From positions 59,706 through 123,705 of the forward strand of contig NZ_CP018618.1 of assembly GCF_002849855.1 (NCBI RefSeq): 64,000 bases of DNA. The letters run 5' to 3'. Origin of the DNA: Vibrio azureus. GTDB lineage: Bacteria; Pseudomonadota; Gammaproteobacteria; Enterobacterales; Vibrionaceae. Positions 8,440 to 16,553 of the stretch are shown here, piece by piece. The position numbers and the translations under genes were made by a program. A model generated the notes under the pieces. It searched no databases, was not told the origin of the DNA, and saw only the letters and a list, made by a program, of their open reading frames with translations. The first letter of the stretch is position 1. Each line of letters opens with the position of its first letter.

Positions 8440-9447
8440 ATGACACATGCTCAAACAAATAATCAAACTCAACATTCACAAAAGGAAGACGCTAACAAAA
8501 AGAAGTTGGTCGGAAAAATTGCTGAGAAGTTTGGTGTTGATCCAAGAGGTTTTTGGGAAACACTGAAATCGACAGCTTTTAAGCAACGTAACGGCGATGC
8601 ACCAACCAATGAACAAATGATGGCTCTTTTGATTGTGGCAGACCAATATGGTTTGAATCCTTTCACTAAGGAGATCTACGCTTTCCCTGACCAAAACAAC
8701 GGAATAATTCCGATTCTTGGTGTTGATGGATGGTCGCGGATCATAAACTCTCACCCTCAATTTGATGGGTTAGAATTTAGGTTCTCATCTGAAAAGGTGA
8801 CAATGCCTAATGCCAAAGAGTGTCCTGAGTGGTGTGAGTGCATCATTTACCGCAAGGACAGAACTCGTCCAACGATAGTGCGGGAATACCTCGATGAAGT
8901 ATTCCGAAACCTAAGCTACAACAACCCTTGGAAAAGCCATACAAAGCGCATGCTGCGCCATAAGGCAATGATCCAAGCGGCTCGCATAGGATTAGGTTAC
9001 GTGGGTATTTATGATGAAGACGAAGCAAGTCGAATCATAGAGAGCCAGAACCAAGCAACGACTAAGCAGTCCATCGAGTTCGAAGAACAAACTCAGCCTT
9101 TACCAAAACCTCAAGCACAATCAGAACTGATGAATGACTTGAATCAAGCTGACTTTGATAACTTCGAAGATGCTCAATATGTTCCTGTTGATGAAGCAAA
9201 CACACAGACTCAACAAGCCAATACGACTAGCCATTCTCAAGCTAGTGAAGATGACATTGTAAAAACACAATTTGGTATGTTGGCATCCAAGGATGTCAAT
9301 ATGATTGACCAAATGGTGTCTTTTACTGTTGATACTGGCGCATGGGACACAACAAAAGATAGTTTCAAAGAACGCTATAGCGGCGCAACGTTAGATTATG
9401 CCTTGAGCACTCTCAACGAAGCGTTCAACAAAGAGTTCTCTGAATAA
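8440..9447 (+). CDS. bet: RecT/Bet-type single-strand annealing recombinase
   Basis: 335 aa from the ATG at 8440 (an upstream in-frame ATG at 8410 lies inside the RNA leader). The N-terminal 200 residues carry the RecT/Bet signature, including MALLIVADQYGLNPFTKEIY, GVDGWSRIINSHPQFDG and KRMLRHKAMIQAARIGLGYV. The C-terminal third is acidic and Gln-rich and likely flexible. Bet anneals complementary single strands and with the exonuclease encoded next promotes recombination between related mobile elements, as in SXT/R391 and IncC plasmids. Confidence 0.93.
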   Translation: MTHAQTNNQTQHSQKEDANKKKLVGKIAEKFGVDPRGFWETLKSTAFKQRNGDAPTNEQMMALLIVADQYGLNPFTKEIYAFPDQNNGIIPILGVDGWSRIINSHPQFDGLEFRFSSEKVTMPNAKECPEWCECIIYRKDRTRPTIVREYLDEVFRNLSYNNPWKSHTKRMLRHKAMIQAARIGLGYVGIYDEDEASRIIESQNQATTKQSIEFEEQTQPLPKPQAQSELMNDLNQADFDNFEDAQYVPVDEANTQTQQANTTSHSQASEDDIVKTQFGMLASKDVNMIDQMVSFTVDTGAWDTTKDSFKERYSGATLDYALSTLNEAFNKEFSE

Positions 9448-9450
9448 TTA

Positions 9451-9527
9451 ATCCAACCCAATAAGGGCGTATCCTGCCCTTATGAGCATGATGCACCCTT
9501 TTATTTTTCAAATTTAAGGAGGGCCTT
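9451..9527 (+). promoter_or_regulatory. Bistable RNA leader 3 (before exo)
   Basis: ATAAGGGC/GCCCTTAT hairpin starting four bases after the bet stop. Strand B GATGCACCC plus T-run pairs with GGGCGTATC with one mismatch; its pairing with the exo start region is weaker than in other copies. Confidence 0.55.
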
Positions 9528-10730
9528 ATGCCTGTAGTAGATATTGTTCAACGTAGTGAGAAATGGTTTGCGTGGCGGAAAGAAGGTATTACAGCCTCAA
9601 TGCTTCCGGTAATTATGGGGTTATCTCCATATCAAACACCTTACCAACTTTGGGCAGAATTAGTCGGCTTGAAAGAGCCGGATGACCTGTCTAAAAACTA
9701 CCATGTGCAAAGGGGAGTAGAACAAGAACCTGAAGCACGTGAAGCCGTTGAAAATGAATATGGAAAGCCTTACATGCCAGTATGTGTTGAAGCTGACCAT
9801 GAACACTTATTTCGAGCCTCTTTAGATGGCCTATACAAATTAGGATCAGATAAAGAAGTATTGGAAATAAAATGTCCTTGCGAAAAGATCTATAACGAAA
9901 TTTTGGCAATGAAAGGACAAGCCCCAACGTTTCAAATGTACGCAGCGCAAGTGCAGTGGCAATTGAACTGTTCGGGAGCTAACACTGGTAGATTGTACTT
10001 CTACTTACGGGGTAAACGCCCAATCTCAACTCTCATTCGTCGCAATGATTCCTTTATTGAAAAGGCAGAAAAAGCAGCGATTGATTTTTGGAAACATGTT
10101 CAGTCGAACCACCCTCCAAAGATGATCGAAGGTCGAGATAAGGTTGTCTATGACACTCCAATTTCTAACCAGGATAACTCTTGGCTAGAAAGAGTAGAAC
10201 AATACAAACAAAAGTCAGCGCGTCATGCTGAACTCGTTCGTCAAAGCGATGCGGTAAAGGCCGATCTAAAACAGCTTGAATCGTATTTCACCGAACAGAT
10301 ACCAAGTGATGTCCAGACCTTTAAAAAAGATGGTATTCGCGCAACCCGTGTCGATAAGACAGGGAATGTGGACTACCAAAGCTTGCTAGCGGAAATTGAA
10401 GATACGATGAATGTGGTTATTCCACCTGAACTCATCGAAAAGCACCGTAACAAAGGCTCTACTTACTTCCGAGTGACCATTCAAAAAGAATCCAGCAACC
10501 AAGCTGACGTTCCAATTGAACAATATCAACCGAAAGTTGAAGCAGAACAACCTAAGCAAGAAGCAACACCACTTTCAGTGACTCCGGCAGAACAATTTGT
10601 TCCGTCCTCGCTTTTAAGTGGCGTTGAAAACCCTACCGAACTTGAAGAAGCAGCACCTATAACAGCGCCAATTAAGCCGCTGGCACCAGGTAACTTCTTC
10701 GAAAAATCAGCTCAAAACCACTACTTCTAA
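9528..10730 (+). CDS. exo: YqaJ/lambda-type alkaline exonuclease
   Basis: 400 aa. The N-terminal YqaJ domain shows RSEKWFAWRKEGITASMLPVI (start of the nuclease fold), the acidic ASLDGL segment and LEIKCPC, the D..ExK catalytic core (about residues 98-117). The C-terminal 130 residues are variable and Pro/Gln-rich. It degrades duplex ends 5' to 3', giving the single strands bound by Bet. Strong ribosome binding site AAGGAGGG. Adjacent to bet as in SXT/R391. Confidence 0.92.
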   Translation: MPVVDIVQRSEKWFAWRKEGITASMLPVIMGLSPYQTPYQLWAELVGLKEPDDLSKNYHVQRGVEQEPEAREAVENEYGKPYMPVCVEADHEHLFRASLDGLYKLGSDKEVLEIKCPCEKIYNEILAMKGQAPTFQMYAAQVQWQLNCSGANTGRLYFYLRGKRPISTLIRRNDSFIEKAEKAAIDFWKHVQSNHPPKMIEGRDKVVYDTPISNQDNSWLERVEQYKQKSARHAELVRQSDAVKADLKQLESYFTEQIPSDVQTFKKDGIRATRVDKTGNVDYQSLLAEIEDTMNVVIPPELIEKHRNKGSTYFRVTIQKESSNQADVPIEQYQPKVEAEQPKQEATPLSVTPAEQFVPSSLLSGVENPTELEEAAPITAPIKPLAPGNFFEKSAQNHYF

Positions 10731-10739
10731 GGAGGGGGT

Positions 10740-11015
10740 ATGTTTAACTTCGGTGAAACATATCTTGCTGTTGATCGGCTAATTGATAGCGTTTTGACAG
10801 TAAAGTTCGAGTTCCAACCTGACGGTTACAAACTAGAAAAAACTCTGCAAAAGGTTCGCATTATCGAAAACGAAAAACGCATTGTACATGCCATAAAGGT
10901 TTATAACCCGGACATGCCATCGTTTGAACGTGACCAAGATAATTACTTGAATGGAGAGTACAAGGTTGCTAATCCGCAATTCGTTTTCAGCTACACAGAA
11001 AGCGAGGTGGAATAA
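10740..11015 (+). CDS. Hypothetical protein, 91 aa
   Basis: Small soluble protein beginning 10 bp after exo with an AGGAGGGGG ribosome binding site; it has no separate RNA leader, so it is probably translated in the exo unit. Beta-rich composition with alternating hydrophobic residues. Its stop overlaps the next ATG. No family recognised; its position suggests a helper of the recombination module. Confidence 0.65.
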   Translation: MFNFGETYLAVDRLIDSVLTVKFEFQPDGYKLEKTLQKVRIIENEKRIVHAIKVYNPDMPSFERDQDNYLNGEYKVANPQFVFSYTESEVE

Positions 11016-11287
11016 TGGCAATCAAAGTACCTTTCAAACCCAAAGTACCTCAAATCACACTAGATTTGCGGGGTGAACAAGGAAATGTTTTTCAACTAAT
11101 AAGTCTTGCTAGAAAGCTATCAGTTCAGCTTGATTTAGATGGAGAAAAAATTCAAAAACGTATGATTGCTGGTAATTATTACAGTGCAGTCAACATCTTC
11201 GACGCTTACTTTGGTGACTTTGTCACTTTGTTAGTATCAGAAGACATCAGAGAACAGCTCTCAGTAGAAAAACTACTGTACTCTTAA
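11015..11287 (+). CDS. Hypothetical protein, 90 aa
   Basis: Starts on the last base of the preceding stop (TAATG), indicating coupled translation. A basic, proline-containing N-terminus (FKPKVPQITLDLRG) leads into a helical middle. Unknown family. Third gene of the exo translation unit. Confidence 0.65.
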   Translation: MAIKVPFKPKVPQITLDLRGEQGNVFQLISLARKLSVQLDLDGEKIQKRMIAGNYYSAVNIFDAYFGDFVTLLVSEDIREQLSVEKLLYS

Positions 11288-11295
11288 TCTGACAT

Positions 11296-11370
11296 TATCC
11301 AACCCATACGGGCAACACAGCCCGTAGGGGAGCTGTAGTTGCCCTTTTTATTATTTGAAGGAAAACAGCT
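11296..11370 (+). promoter_or_regulatory. Bistable RNA leader 4 (before cobS-like gene)
   Basis: CCC-TACGGGC-AACACA-GCCCGTA-GGG hairpin. Strand B (AGCTGTAGTTGCCC, then T5) can pair with GGGCAAC-ACA or with AACAGCT immediately before the start ATG. This is one of the clearest members: both alternatives have at least six pairs. Confidence 0.7.
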
Positions 11371-12327
11371 ATGGCTAAACTAATTGAAAAAACTTACCCA
11401 CTCGAAATTTTTGGTTTTAAAGGTACAGGTATCGGCGTAAAAGGTTTTGAACCATGTAACCATCCTAATGTACCGATGCTCAAAAAAGAGTATGTGTTTC
11501 GCCGGGAAACGTTAAGAGATGTCGTAAACTTTATTGATTGTTCTTTTGGTGATGGGTTATTGATTGTCGGTCCAACCGGCTGCGGCAAAACATCATTGGT
11601 AGAACAAGTTTGCGCTCGGCTGCATTCCCCTGTTCAAAACTACACTTGTGGTGGCTCAACCGAATTTATGGATTTGGTAGGGCAATGGACACTTCAAAAT
11701 GGTTCAACCGTCTGGATGGATGGTGTGCTAACCAAAGCTATGCGTGAAGGTCATATTCTCATTCTTAATGAAATTGACCTTGTCGACCCGGCTGAATTAG
11801 CAAACCTAAATGGAGTGCTAGAAGGTTCACCATTAGTGTTATCGCAAAAGAACGGCGAAATAGTGTATCCACACGAAAATTTCCGTTTGATTGCTACTTC
11901 AAATTCAAATGGCTCAGGTAGCGATGGGATGTATGCTGGTGTCCAGCGTCAGAATCTCGCGTTCCTAGACCGATTCATCGTTATTGACGTTGACTATGCA
12001 GATGCAGATGTTGAGAAGGATATCTTGGGAAAAGTTGCTCCAAGTATCCCTAACACCGTTCGTGAACGTATGGTCGCACTAGCGAATAAAGTAAGAACTG
12101 TGTTTAAAGGAGAGGAAGATACTAGCGTTGAGCTAAGTGTCACTTTTTCTACTCGAACACTAATTCGTTGGGCTATTCAAATCCAACGTAACATAGGAGC
12201 ACCTTGCGCTTTAAGCTATGCACTTGATCGTGCATTACTTAATCGTTGCTCTAACGCTGAAGAAAAAGAAGCTATTAATACCTGGGCTATAGCCCTATTT
12301 GGTAGCAGCTTTGATCCTGAAGCGTAA
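11371..12327 (+). CDS. MoxR/CobS-like AAA+ ATPase
   Basis: 318 aa. Walker A GPTGCGKT (67-74), Walker B LILNEID (130-136), a sensor-like stretch RLIATSNSNGSGSDG, and an arginine-finger region near RQNLAFLDRF. This is the MoxR/CobS branch of AAA+ proteins, which act as remodelling motors with a VWA partner. The likely partner is the VWA/HExxH protein at 16554-18386 in the same module. Such pairs occur in SXT/R391-type elements with unknown role; cobalt insertion itself is unlikely here. Confidence 0.85.
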   Translation: MAKLIEKTYPLEIFGFKGTGIGVKGFEPCNHPNVPMLKKEYVFRRETLRDVVNFIDCSFGDGLLIVGPTGCGKTSLVEQVCARLHSPVQNYTCGGSTEFMDLVGQWTLQNGSTVWMDGVLTKAMREGHILILNEIDLVDPAELANLNGVLEGSPLVLSQKNGEIVYPHENFRLIATSNSNGSGSDGMYAGVQRQNLAFLDRFIVIDVDYADADVEKDILGKVAPSIPNTVRERMVALANKVRTVFKGEEDTSVELSVTFSTRTLIRWAIQIQRNIGAPCALSYALDRALLNRCSNAEEKEAINTWAIALFGSSFDPEA

Positions 12328-12329
12328 TT

Positions 12330-12398
12330 AAATCAATCCCAACGGGGTATATGTCCCGTTGGTACATATGCCTCTTGTTGAAAATTAAAGAGGCATAA
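12330..12398 (+). promoter_or_regulatory. Bistable RNA leader 5 (before 12399 gene)
   Basis: CCCAACGGG-GTATATGT-CCCGTTGG hairpin just after the cobS-like stop. ACATATGCCTC pairs with GGGGTATATGT (with wobbles), or ATGCCTCTT pairs perfectly with AAGAGGCAT at the ribosome binding site and start. Confidence 0.7.
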
Positions 12399-12629
12399 AT
12401 GTTTGATTTTTATATAATATATGACTTGTTTGTCAAGTATTTAAAAGTTGTTGTACACTTCGCAAATAAGCGAAAAAAAGAGGTAGCTGTTCAACTAAAA
12501 CTGCTTGGCACTGCATCCTATACTGCTGCATTCGTGTATACTATCGAGAAAGGTTTAGACTTCAACGTGTTGAAACTAACTGTAATCGGTCTACTCGTTG
12601 TAGCACTAGCAGAAAAGCTTAATCAGTAG
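12399..12629 (+). CDS. Small membrane protein, 76 aa
   Basis: One or two hydrophobic segments (about residues 35-50 and 55-70) after a basic N-terminal region. Unknown family. It is followed 39 bp later by an even smaller membrane protein gene; together they look like a pair of small holin- or pump-like membrane peptides, but nothing proves it. Confidence 0.6.
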   Translation: MFDFYIIYDLFVKYLKVVVHFANKRKKEVAVQLKLLGTASYTAAFVYTIEKGLDFNVLKLTVIGLLVVALAEKLNQ

Positions 12630-12668
12630 TAACATAAACTTAGGTTCACTTAATCAAGGAGAACTATA

Positions 12669-12779
12669 ATGACAGCTATCTACATAATTAGTGGTATTGC
12701 TATCGCTATTGGGTTGCTAACAATGTACGCACCCAATATCGAGAAATGGTGCGATAAGCAGCTAGCAAAAAAGCACTAA
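12669..12779 (+). CDS. Small single-pass membrane peptide, 36 aa
   Basis: ATG with a good AAGGAG ribosome binding site about 7 nt upstream. The peptide has an N-terminal hydrophobic segment (IISGIAIAIGLLTMY) and a charged C-terminus ending AKKH. It has no RNA leader of its own. Supported by the ribosome binding site, composition and gene packing. Confidence 0.55.
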   Translation: MTAIYIISGIAIAIGLLTMYAPNIEKWCDKQLAKKH

Positions 12780-12822
12780 GAAACAACGATAAGAAGTAGC
12801 GTAAGCACTCTTATCTAAATTT

Positions 12823-12903
12823 CAAAACCGCCAAAGGGCATATCAATTAGCCCTATGGCGAATGGTATGTCCTTTTTTTATACATAAAATTGGAGATACC
12901 ATT
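12823..12903 (+). promoter_or_regulatory. Bistable RNA leader 6 (before 12904 gene)
   Basis: CGCCA..GGGC-ATATCAATTA-GCCC..TGGCG hairpin. GGTATGTCC (then T7) pairs completely with GGGCATATC, or AATGGTAT pairs with ATACCATT abutting the ATG at 12904. This supports 12904, not the in-frame ATG at 12862, as the start. Confidence 0.7.
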
Positions 12904-13989
12904 ATGACTACACAACCTACCTCTGTTCTGAATGACATTGTTGCTGTTCAACTGAACGTTAACCAATGGACAGGCCGGAAAAAACTGGCAGAAAATGACC
13001 TTTCACTACAAGGTGAAGTTCCACCGAAAGAGATCATTAACCTCGGCAGTAAACACACTACAGATCCCAAGGCTCTCAAGGTATTCAATACTTTGAAACG
13101 TCAAATGGAACGAGCTTGCTTGACCATCGGCATCCCGTTCCTTGGTGGATATGCAATACCTTCAGATAAGGCAGATGAACTAGCCAAACGACTAACAAAA
13201 ATCGTTGGTCAATTTGAACTAGAGAAAACTGCTTATCTTCAAAAGCATGAGTCAATTCAACAAGACTGGATCAAGAATTTCCCTCAATACGAGCGTATTC
13301 TTGTGAAAGCGTTGACTCCTACTTCAGATGTTGAGAAACGTATTAATGCATCTTTCTCAATGTTTAAAGTTCAATCCGCCCAGTCTGCCGTCACTGTCGA
13401 TGCTGGACTATCAAATCAAGTTGATAGTTTGGGAGAAACATTGGATGCAGACATCTTGAAAAGCTCCAATAAGCTACTTGATAGCTTAACGGGTGCAATT
13501 CAACCGAACCAAACCAATGTAGCTTCATTGCGGAAACTCCGCGAGAAAGTACAAGGTTTGGCTTTCCTAAATGGTCGCTTTTTGAAGCTAGTAAATAAGA
13601 TAAAGCAAGTAGAAAGTGCCATGCCTATTACTGGTAAGCTCAACACTGATGAAGTACATAGACTGTCTGGTTTACTGTATCAAATGAGTGATGAAGATAA
13701 GTTGCAAGCGTTAATGAGCAACTTAGAAAATGAACCAGTACTGGTTGCCGCTACTCAACCAGCCGTTGAGCCAACACAACCTGTAAGCTTAGAGTCAGCC
13801 TTAGAACCTGCCAGTGTCGATTTTGAATCAGACGATGTGTTTGGGTTGGGTGATGCAGACTTTAGTTTCGGAGAACCTGATTCTGATGAGTCAGATCTGG
13901 GACTAAGCGAGGCAGATTTTAGTTTTGAGTTCAGCGATATTCCAACGTCGAGCACACAACAATCTGCAACGAAAGCTACATTCTTCTAA
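12904..13989 (+). CDS. Hypothetical element protein, 361 aa
   Basis: Start set at 12904 after GGAGATACC; the in-frame ATG at 12862 lies in the RNA leader. Mostly helical, with a C-terminal acidic low-complexity tail from about residue 300 (repeated D/E and SF motifs such as DADFSFGEPDSDESD). No enzyme motif seen. It lies between the ATPase and VWA genes and might be an adaptor; this is only position-based. Acidic tails of this type occur in single-strand-binding and recombination proteins. Confidence 0.7.
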   Translation: MTTQPTSVLNDIVAVQLNVNQWTGRKKLAENDLSLQGEVPPKEIINLGSKHTTDPKALKVFNTLKRQMERACLTIGIPFLGGYAIPSDKADELAKRLTKIVGQFELEKTAYLQKHESIQQDWIKNFPQYERILVKALTPTSDVEKRINASFSMFKVQSAQSAVTVDAGLSNQVDSLGETLDADILKSSNKLLDSLTGAIQPNQTNVASLRKLREKVQGLAFLNGRFLKLVNKIKQVESAMPITGKLNTDEVHRLSGLLYQMSDEDKLQALMSNLENEPVLVAATQPAVEPTQPVSLESALEPASVDFESDDVFGLGDADFSFGEPDSDESDLGLSEADFSFEFSDIPTSSTQQSATKATFF

Positions 13990-13997
13990 GTTCAAAA

Positions 13998-14095
13998 CAA
14001 ACCCTAGACGAGAGCAATTCCAGTGCAGTATCTATACGGAGAAGTTTCGCGACCTCCGAACGTAAACTTCGTTCTAGCGTCTACTATCAAAATCG
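13998..14095 (+). ncRNA. Possible structured RNA after the 12904 gene
   Basis: Non-coding segment with nested and competing stems: TAGACG/CGTCTA closing pair, CGGAG/CTCCG, and GAAGTTT/AAACTTC, the last two mutually exclusive. Found by eye; no known family matched. Confidence 0.35.
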
Positions 14096-14155
14096 TGAAG
14101 ATTCATGTGTTACAACAGGTTTAGCCTGACATTCAGCTACCGCCTATAAAGTAAC

Positions 14156-14232
14156 ACTCACCCATTCGGGCAATACATTGCCTGTTGGGTGAAGGTATTG
14201 CCTTTTATTTATTACCAAAAAAGGAAATACCT
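14156..14232 (+). promoter_or_regulatory. Bistable RNA leader 7 (before 14233 gene)
   Basis: CACCCA..CGGGC-AATACAT-TGCCTG..TGGGTG hairpin. Strand B AGGTATTGCC (then T4) pairs with GGGCAATAC or with AATACCT at the start codon. Confidence 0.7.
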
Positions 14233-14808
14233 ATGTGCAAAGAACTTTTCGATAACGGAAATGGTGATTTAGTGGAAGCGGCCATCTTTGTTCGAGATAA
14301 CGTACTCGATACAGACTGTGACCGCGATGATACTGAATGCCCTAACTGCGGTAATCAAGCATCAGAATACGTATTCGATGAATGCTTAGGGGGGGCAATC
14401 AATCAGGTCTCTTCACTTGACTGCATGCACTGCGGACACCACGAATGCTCTCAGGAAGTTTGCCCTACATGTGAAGAGAATTTGGAAGCTTCAATTCAAG
14501 CATCCGCGGATGCTTTGGAAAGAGATATGGAGGACGGCGGCAAGCTGAGTTTTATTGCTGAATGCATCGATGAACAAATGTCTGAGGGTAGGCCTGTTTC
14601 TGGATGCACTATAACTTTGTTTAAGCTGATCATGACGAACAACCCTGGTGCACGCGCTTTTTGTTATCTGGATGATCCAGATAATGATGGCATGTACCGT
14701 AGCTGTAGCGTGAAAGAAGCCATAAACATATTCAAAATGCATTTGTTAAACTTAAAATTCAATCGAAATCTTGAATTGAAGATAGCTCAAGCTAAGAAAG
14801 CCCCTTAA
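14233..14808 (+). CDS. Zinc-ribbon protein, unknown function, 191 aa
   Basis: Start 14233 follows AAGGAAATACC inside the leader. Three CxxC pairs in residues about 35-85 (CPNCGNQ, CMHCGHHE, CPTCEEN) indicate one or more zinc ribbons. Acidic N-terminus and a helical C-terminus. Zinc ribbons of this layout often bind nucleic acid; no further assignment. Confidence 0.7.
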   Translation: MCKELFDNGNGDLVEAAIFVRDNVLDTDCDRDDTECPNCGNQASEYVFDECLGGAINQVSSLDCMHCGHHECSQEVCPTCEENLEASIQASADALERDMEDGGKLSFIAECIDEQMSEGRPVSGCTITLFKLIMTNNPGARAFCYLDDPDNDGMYRSCSVKEAINIFKMHLLNLKFNRNLELKIAQAKKAP

Positions 14809-14826
14809 AGGCTTAACTGAAAATAA

Positions 14827-14873
14827 AAATCTTTGTAAGTAAGGCGTTTTTTAGCCTTACTTATCGAAGATTT
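14827..14873 (+). other. Long nested hairpin
   Basis: AAATCTT and AAGATTT enclose AAGTAAGGC/GCCTTACTT with a GTTTTTTA loop. Lies 19 bp after the zinc-ribbon gene stop. May be a terminator or RNA stability element; no T-run follows. Confidence 0.5.
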
Positions 14874-14910
14874 GAGTAAGCGTAGCGCGCTAGCTCGTTT
14901 TCTTAACAAA

Positions 14911-14980
14911 CTTAAACCCTATGGGGCCATCAAAGCCCCTGGGGCATTGCTGGCCTTTAATTTTTTTAACGGAGGCCAAT
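14911..14980 (+). promoter_or_regulatory. Bistable RNA leader 8 (before 14981 gene)
   Basis: ACCC..GGGGC-CATCAAA-GCCCC..GGGG hairpin. TGGCCT can pair with GGGGCCA upstream or AGGCCA at the ribosome binding site. Places the start at 14981. Confidence 0.62.
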
Positions 14981-15163
14981 ATGGCAATTGAAAAACCTAA
15001 CATGAATTTAGTAATTAAATCTGAAGCTGAATACAAAAAAGTTATGGGTCAACTGTACGAATTGTGTTCACATCCGCTTTACTTCGAGTGTCGACATTAC
15101 GATCAAGATATCAAAGAAATGCAAGATGCGTTGGATAAATGGGACGAAGATAACTCGCTCTAA
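14981..15163 (+). CDS. Hypothetical small protein, 60 aa
   Basis: Start at 14981 after GGAGGCC. Short acidic-helical protein with a central CSHPLYFECRHYD segment. Unknown family. Confidence 0.55.
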   Translation: MAIEKPNMNLVIKSEAEYKKVMGQLYELCSHPLYFECRHYDQDIKEMQDALDKWDEDNSL

Positions 15164-15395
15164 CTGCTCGACACCAAATTCAATAATATGGTTTGCAAAG
15201 CAAAACCTTAGAAGCGATGTTGAGCATCTTTGTTTTCATGATGATAAAAACGAGCTTAGAGCACTGGGAATAGAGCTGCAATATGAGGCACATAGCCGAA
15301 TCACGTTGCCTCTAAAATTCTCATTTAATCAAGATGCAGTCTATGATGAATTAACTGAGAGTGTGAGTTGTCCACACAAAGGTTTTTTCTATTAG
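15126..15395 (+). CDS. Possible overlapping small protein, 89 aa
   Basis: Open frame overlapping the end of the 60-aa gene in another frame. The downstream part looks protein-like (HDDKNELRALGIELQYEAHS), but the ATG lacks a clear ribosome binding site. It may instead be the second half of the preceding gene after a frameshift. Confidence 0.35.
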   Translation: MRWINGTKITRSNCSTPNSIIWFAKQNLRSDVEHLCFHDDKNELRALGIELQYEAHSRITLPLKFSFNQDAVYDELTESVSCPHKGFFY

Positions 15396-15405
15396 ACTAA
15401 GCACG

Positions 15406-15467
15406 ATACACACTAACCCAACGTTAGTGTGTATCTCAATGCTGACTTAGGACGCATTGAGATACAC
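15406..15467 (+). other. Bistable pair of long hairpins
   Basis: Hairpin P1: ATACACACTAAC/GTTAGTGTGTAT, 12 perfect pairs (15406-15434). Hairpin P2: GTGTATCTCAATGC/GCATTGAGATACAC, 14 perfect pairs (15429-15467). They share GTGTAT and cannot form together. Located between a possible gene end and copy 2 of the 215-bp element. Confidence 0.65.
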
Positions 15468-15515
15468 ATTATTTTGAAAACTAAACCGAGTGTTATAGAA
15501 TCAAAGCAAGTTAGA

Positions 15516-15730
15516 TTTTAGCCGAGAGTCCTATTTGGACTTTCACTAAATGCTCCACTTGGAGCAAAGCCAAGTCCTCTTTGTGAGGCAAAAAAAGTGG
15601 TTGCCGGTAACGGTACGATGTCGGACGAGAATCGTCATAGATCGCGCAAGCGGCGAAAGCAGCGACACCACAAAATCTGCTTTTAAAACATAACCTAATA
15701 GTTCCGCTTAACGTGGAACCCTATCAAACC
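15516..15730 (+). repeat. 215-bp conserved non-coding element, copy 2
   Basis: Second copy of the element at 7711-7925. Most changes are single bases, and two one-base indels lie in loops or A-runs. Again directly abuts a bistable leader. Confidence 0.75.
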
Positions 15731-15787
15731 TACGGGTGCAACCATCCGTAGGGAAGTTGCACCCATTTTATTTTAATGAGGTGCATC
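15724..15787 (+). promoter_or_regulatory. Bistable RNA leader 9 (before 15788 gene)
   Basis: CCTACGG-GTGCAACCAT-CCGTAGG hairpin. GTTGCACCC pairs perfectly with GGGTGCAAC, or TTGCACC with GGTGCAT that holds the ribosome binding site. Confidence 0.7.
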
Positions 15788-16231
15788 ATGCTTACTCTTA
15801 AACAAAACCTACCGATTACTGTTCCCAACGAACTCATTGAGTTCATTTCTGAACATGTACAACGGGACGGTATATCAATCATTGGCTTCAACGACACAAA
15901 TTACCACCCAAGTACAGGCGGTTTCCGCCCTGTTGAAGTAATGGTTGAAAAGCTCGGTAATTATGTTGCTTTACACTACTACACTGAATTTGCTTATGAA
16001 GGACAAAGCAGCGATGCCCAACTTTGTAAGTCAAATGACTTTGATTTATCACTTAATACCTACTATTCAGAGTTCATGGGGATAATGCCACTGAATGATG
16101 AAGTAAGCGAAACGTTTGAAATGTTTGTAAAGAACACTATCTCCTACGCTAACTTAGGTATGTATGACGAACTCAAAGTTGACTTTCTCGGTGGTCATTT
16201 ACTGCTGCATAAAGACATAGTGGAGGTGTAA
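15788..16231 (+). CDS. Hypothetical protein, 147 aa
   Basis: Start at 15788 after GAGGTG; an in-frame ATG at 15776 would place the Shine-Dalgarno inside the gene. Mixed alpha/beta soluble protein with no recognised motif. Its stop overlaps the next start. Confidence 0.62.
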   Translation: MLTLKQNLPITVPNELIEFISEHVQRDGISIIGFNDTNYHPSTGGFRPVEVMVEKLGNYVALHYYTEFAYEGQSSDAQLCKSNDFDLSLNTYYSEFMGIMPLNDEVSETFEMFVKNTISYANLGMYDELKVDFLGGHLLLHKDIVEV

Positions 16232-16479
16232 TGATGGAGCTAAATTTTTTCATTATCGCCAACGTAAATAACATTGTTCGAGACTGGATAGCTGAACTCA
16301 GTCTATTAAAGTACACCAACGATTCCTGTTCAGGTTTTTTAGTCGATGTTAACGCGACAAAAGAAATCAATGGGGATTTAGACGAACTACTTACACTGAT
16401 CAATGCAAACAGCACTGATAGTTACACTTTGAACGAACTGGATAATTGCCAATACGTTCATGTGAAAGTAACTAATTGA
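16231..16479 (+). CDS. Hypothetical protein, 82 aa
   Basis: Begins on the last base of the preceding stop (TAATG; a second ATG follows three bases later), so translation is coupled and no leader is present. Small acidic soluble protein of unknown family. Confidence 0.6.
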   Translation: MMELNFFIIANVNNIVRDWIAELSLLKYTNDSCSGFLVDVNATKEINGDLDELLTLINANSTDSYTLNELDNCQYVHVKVTN

Positions 16480-16487
16480 TCCTCTTT

Positions 16488-16553
16488 TAAATACTCCCAC
16501 TTGGGCAAAATCTTGCCCTTGGGGTCTAGTGTTTGCCCGTAAAGGAAAACACT
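16488..16553 (+). promoter_or_regulatory. Bistable RNA leader 10 (before VWA gene)
   Basis: CCC..GGGC-AAAATCTT-GCCC..GGG hairpin. TTTGCCC pairs with GGGCAAA, or TAGTGTTT pairs with AAACACTA at the start codon. Supports the start at 16554. Confidence 0.7.
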
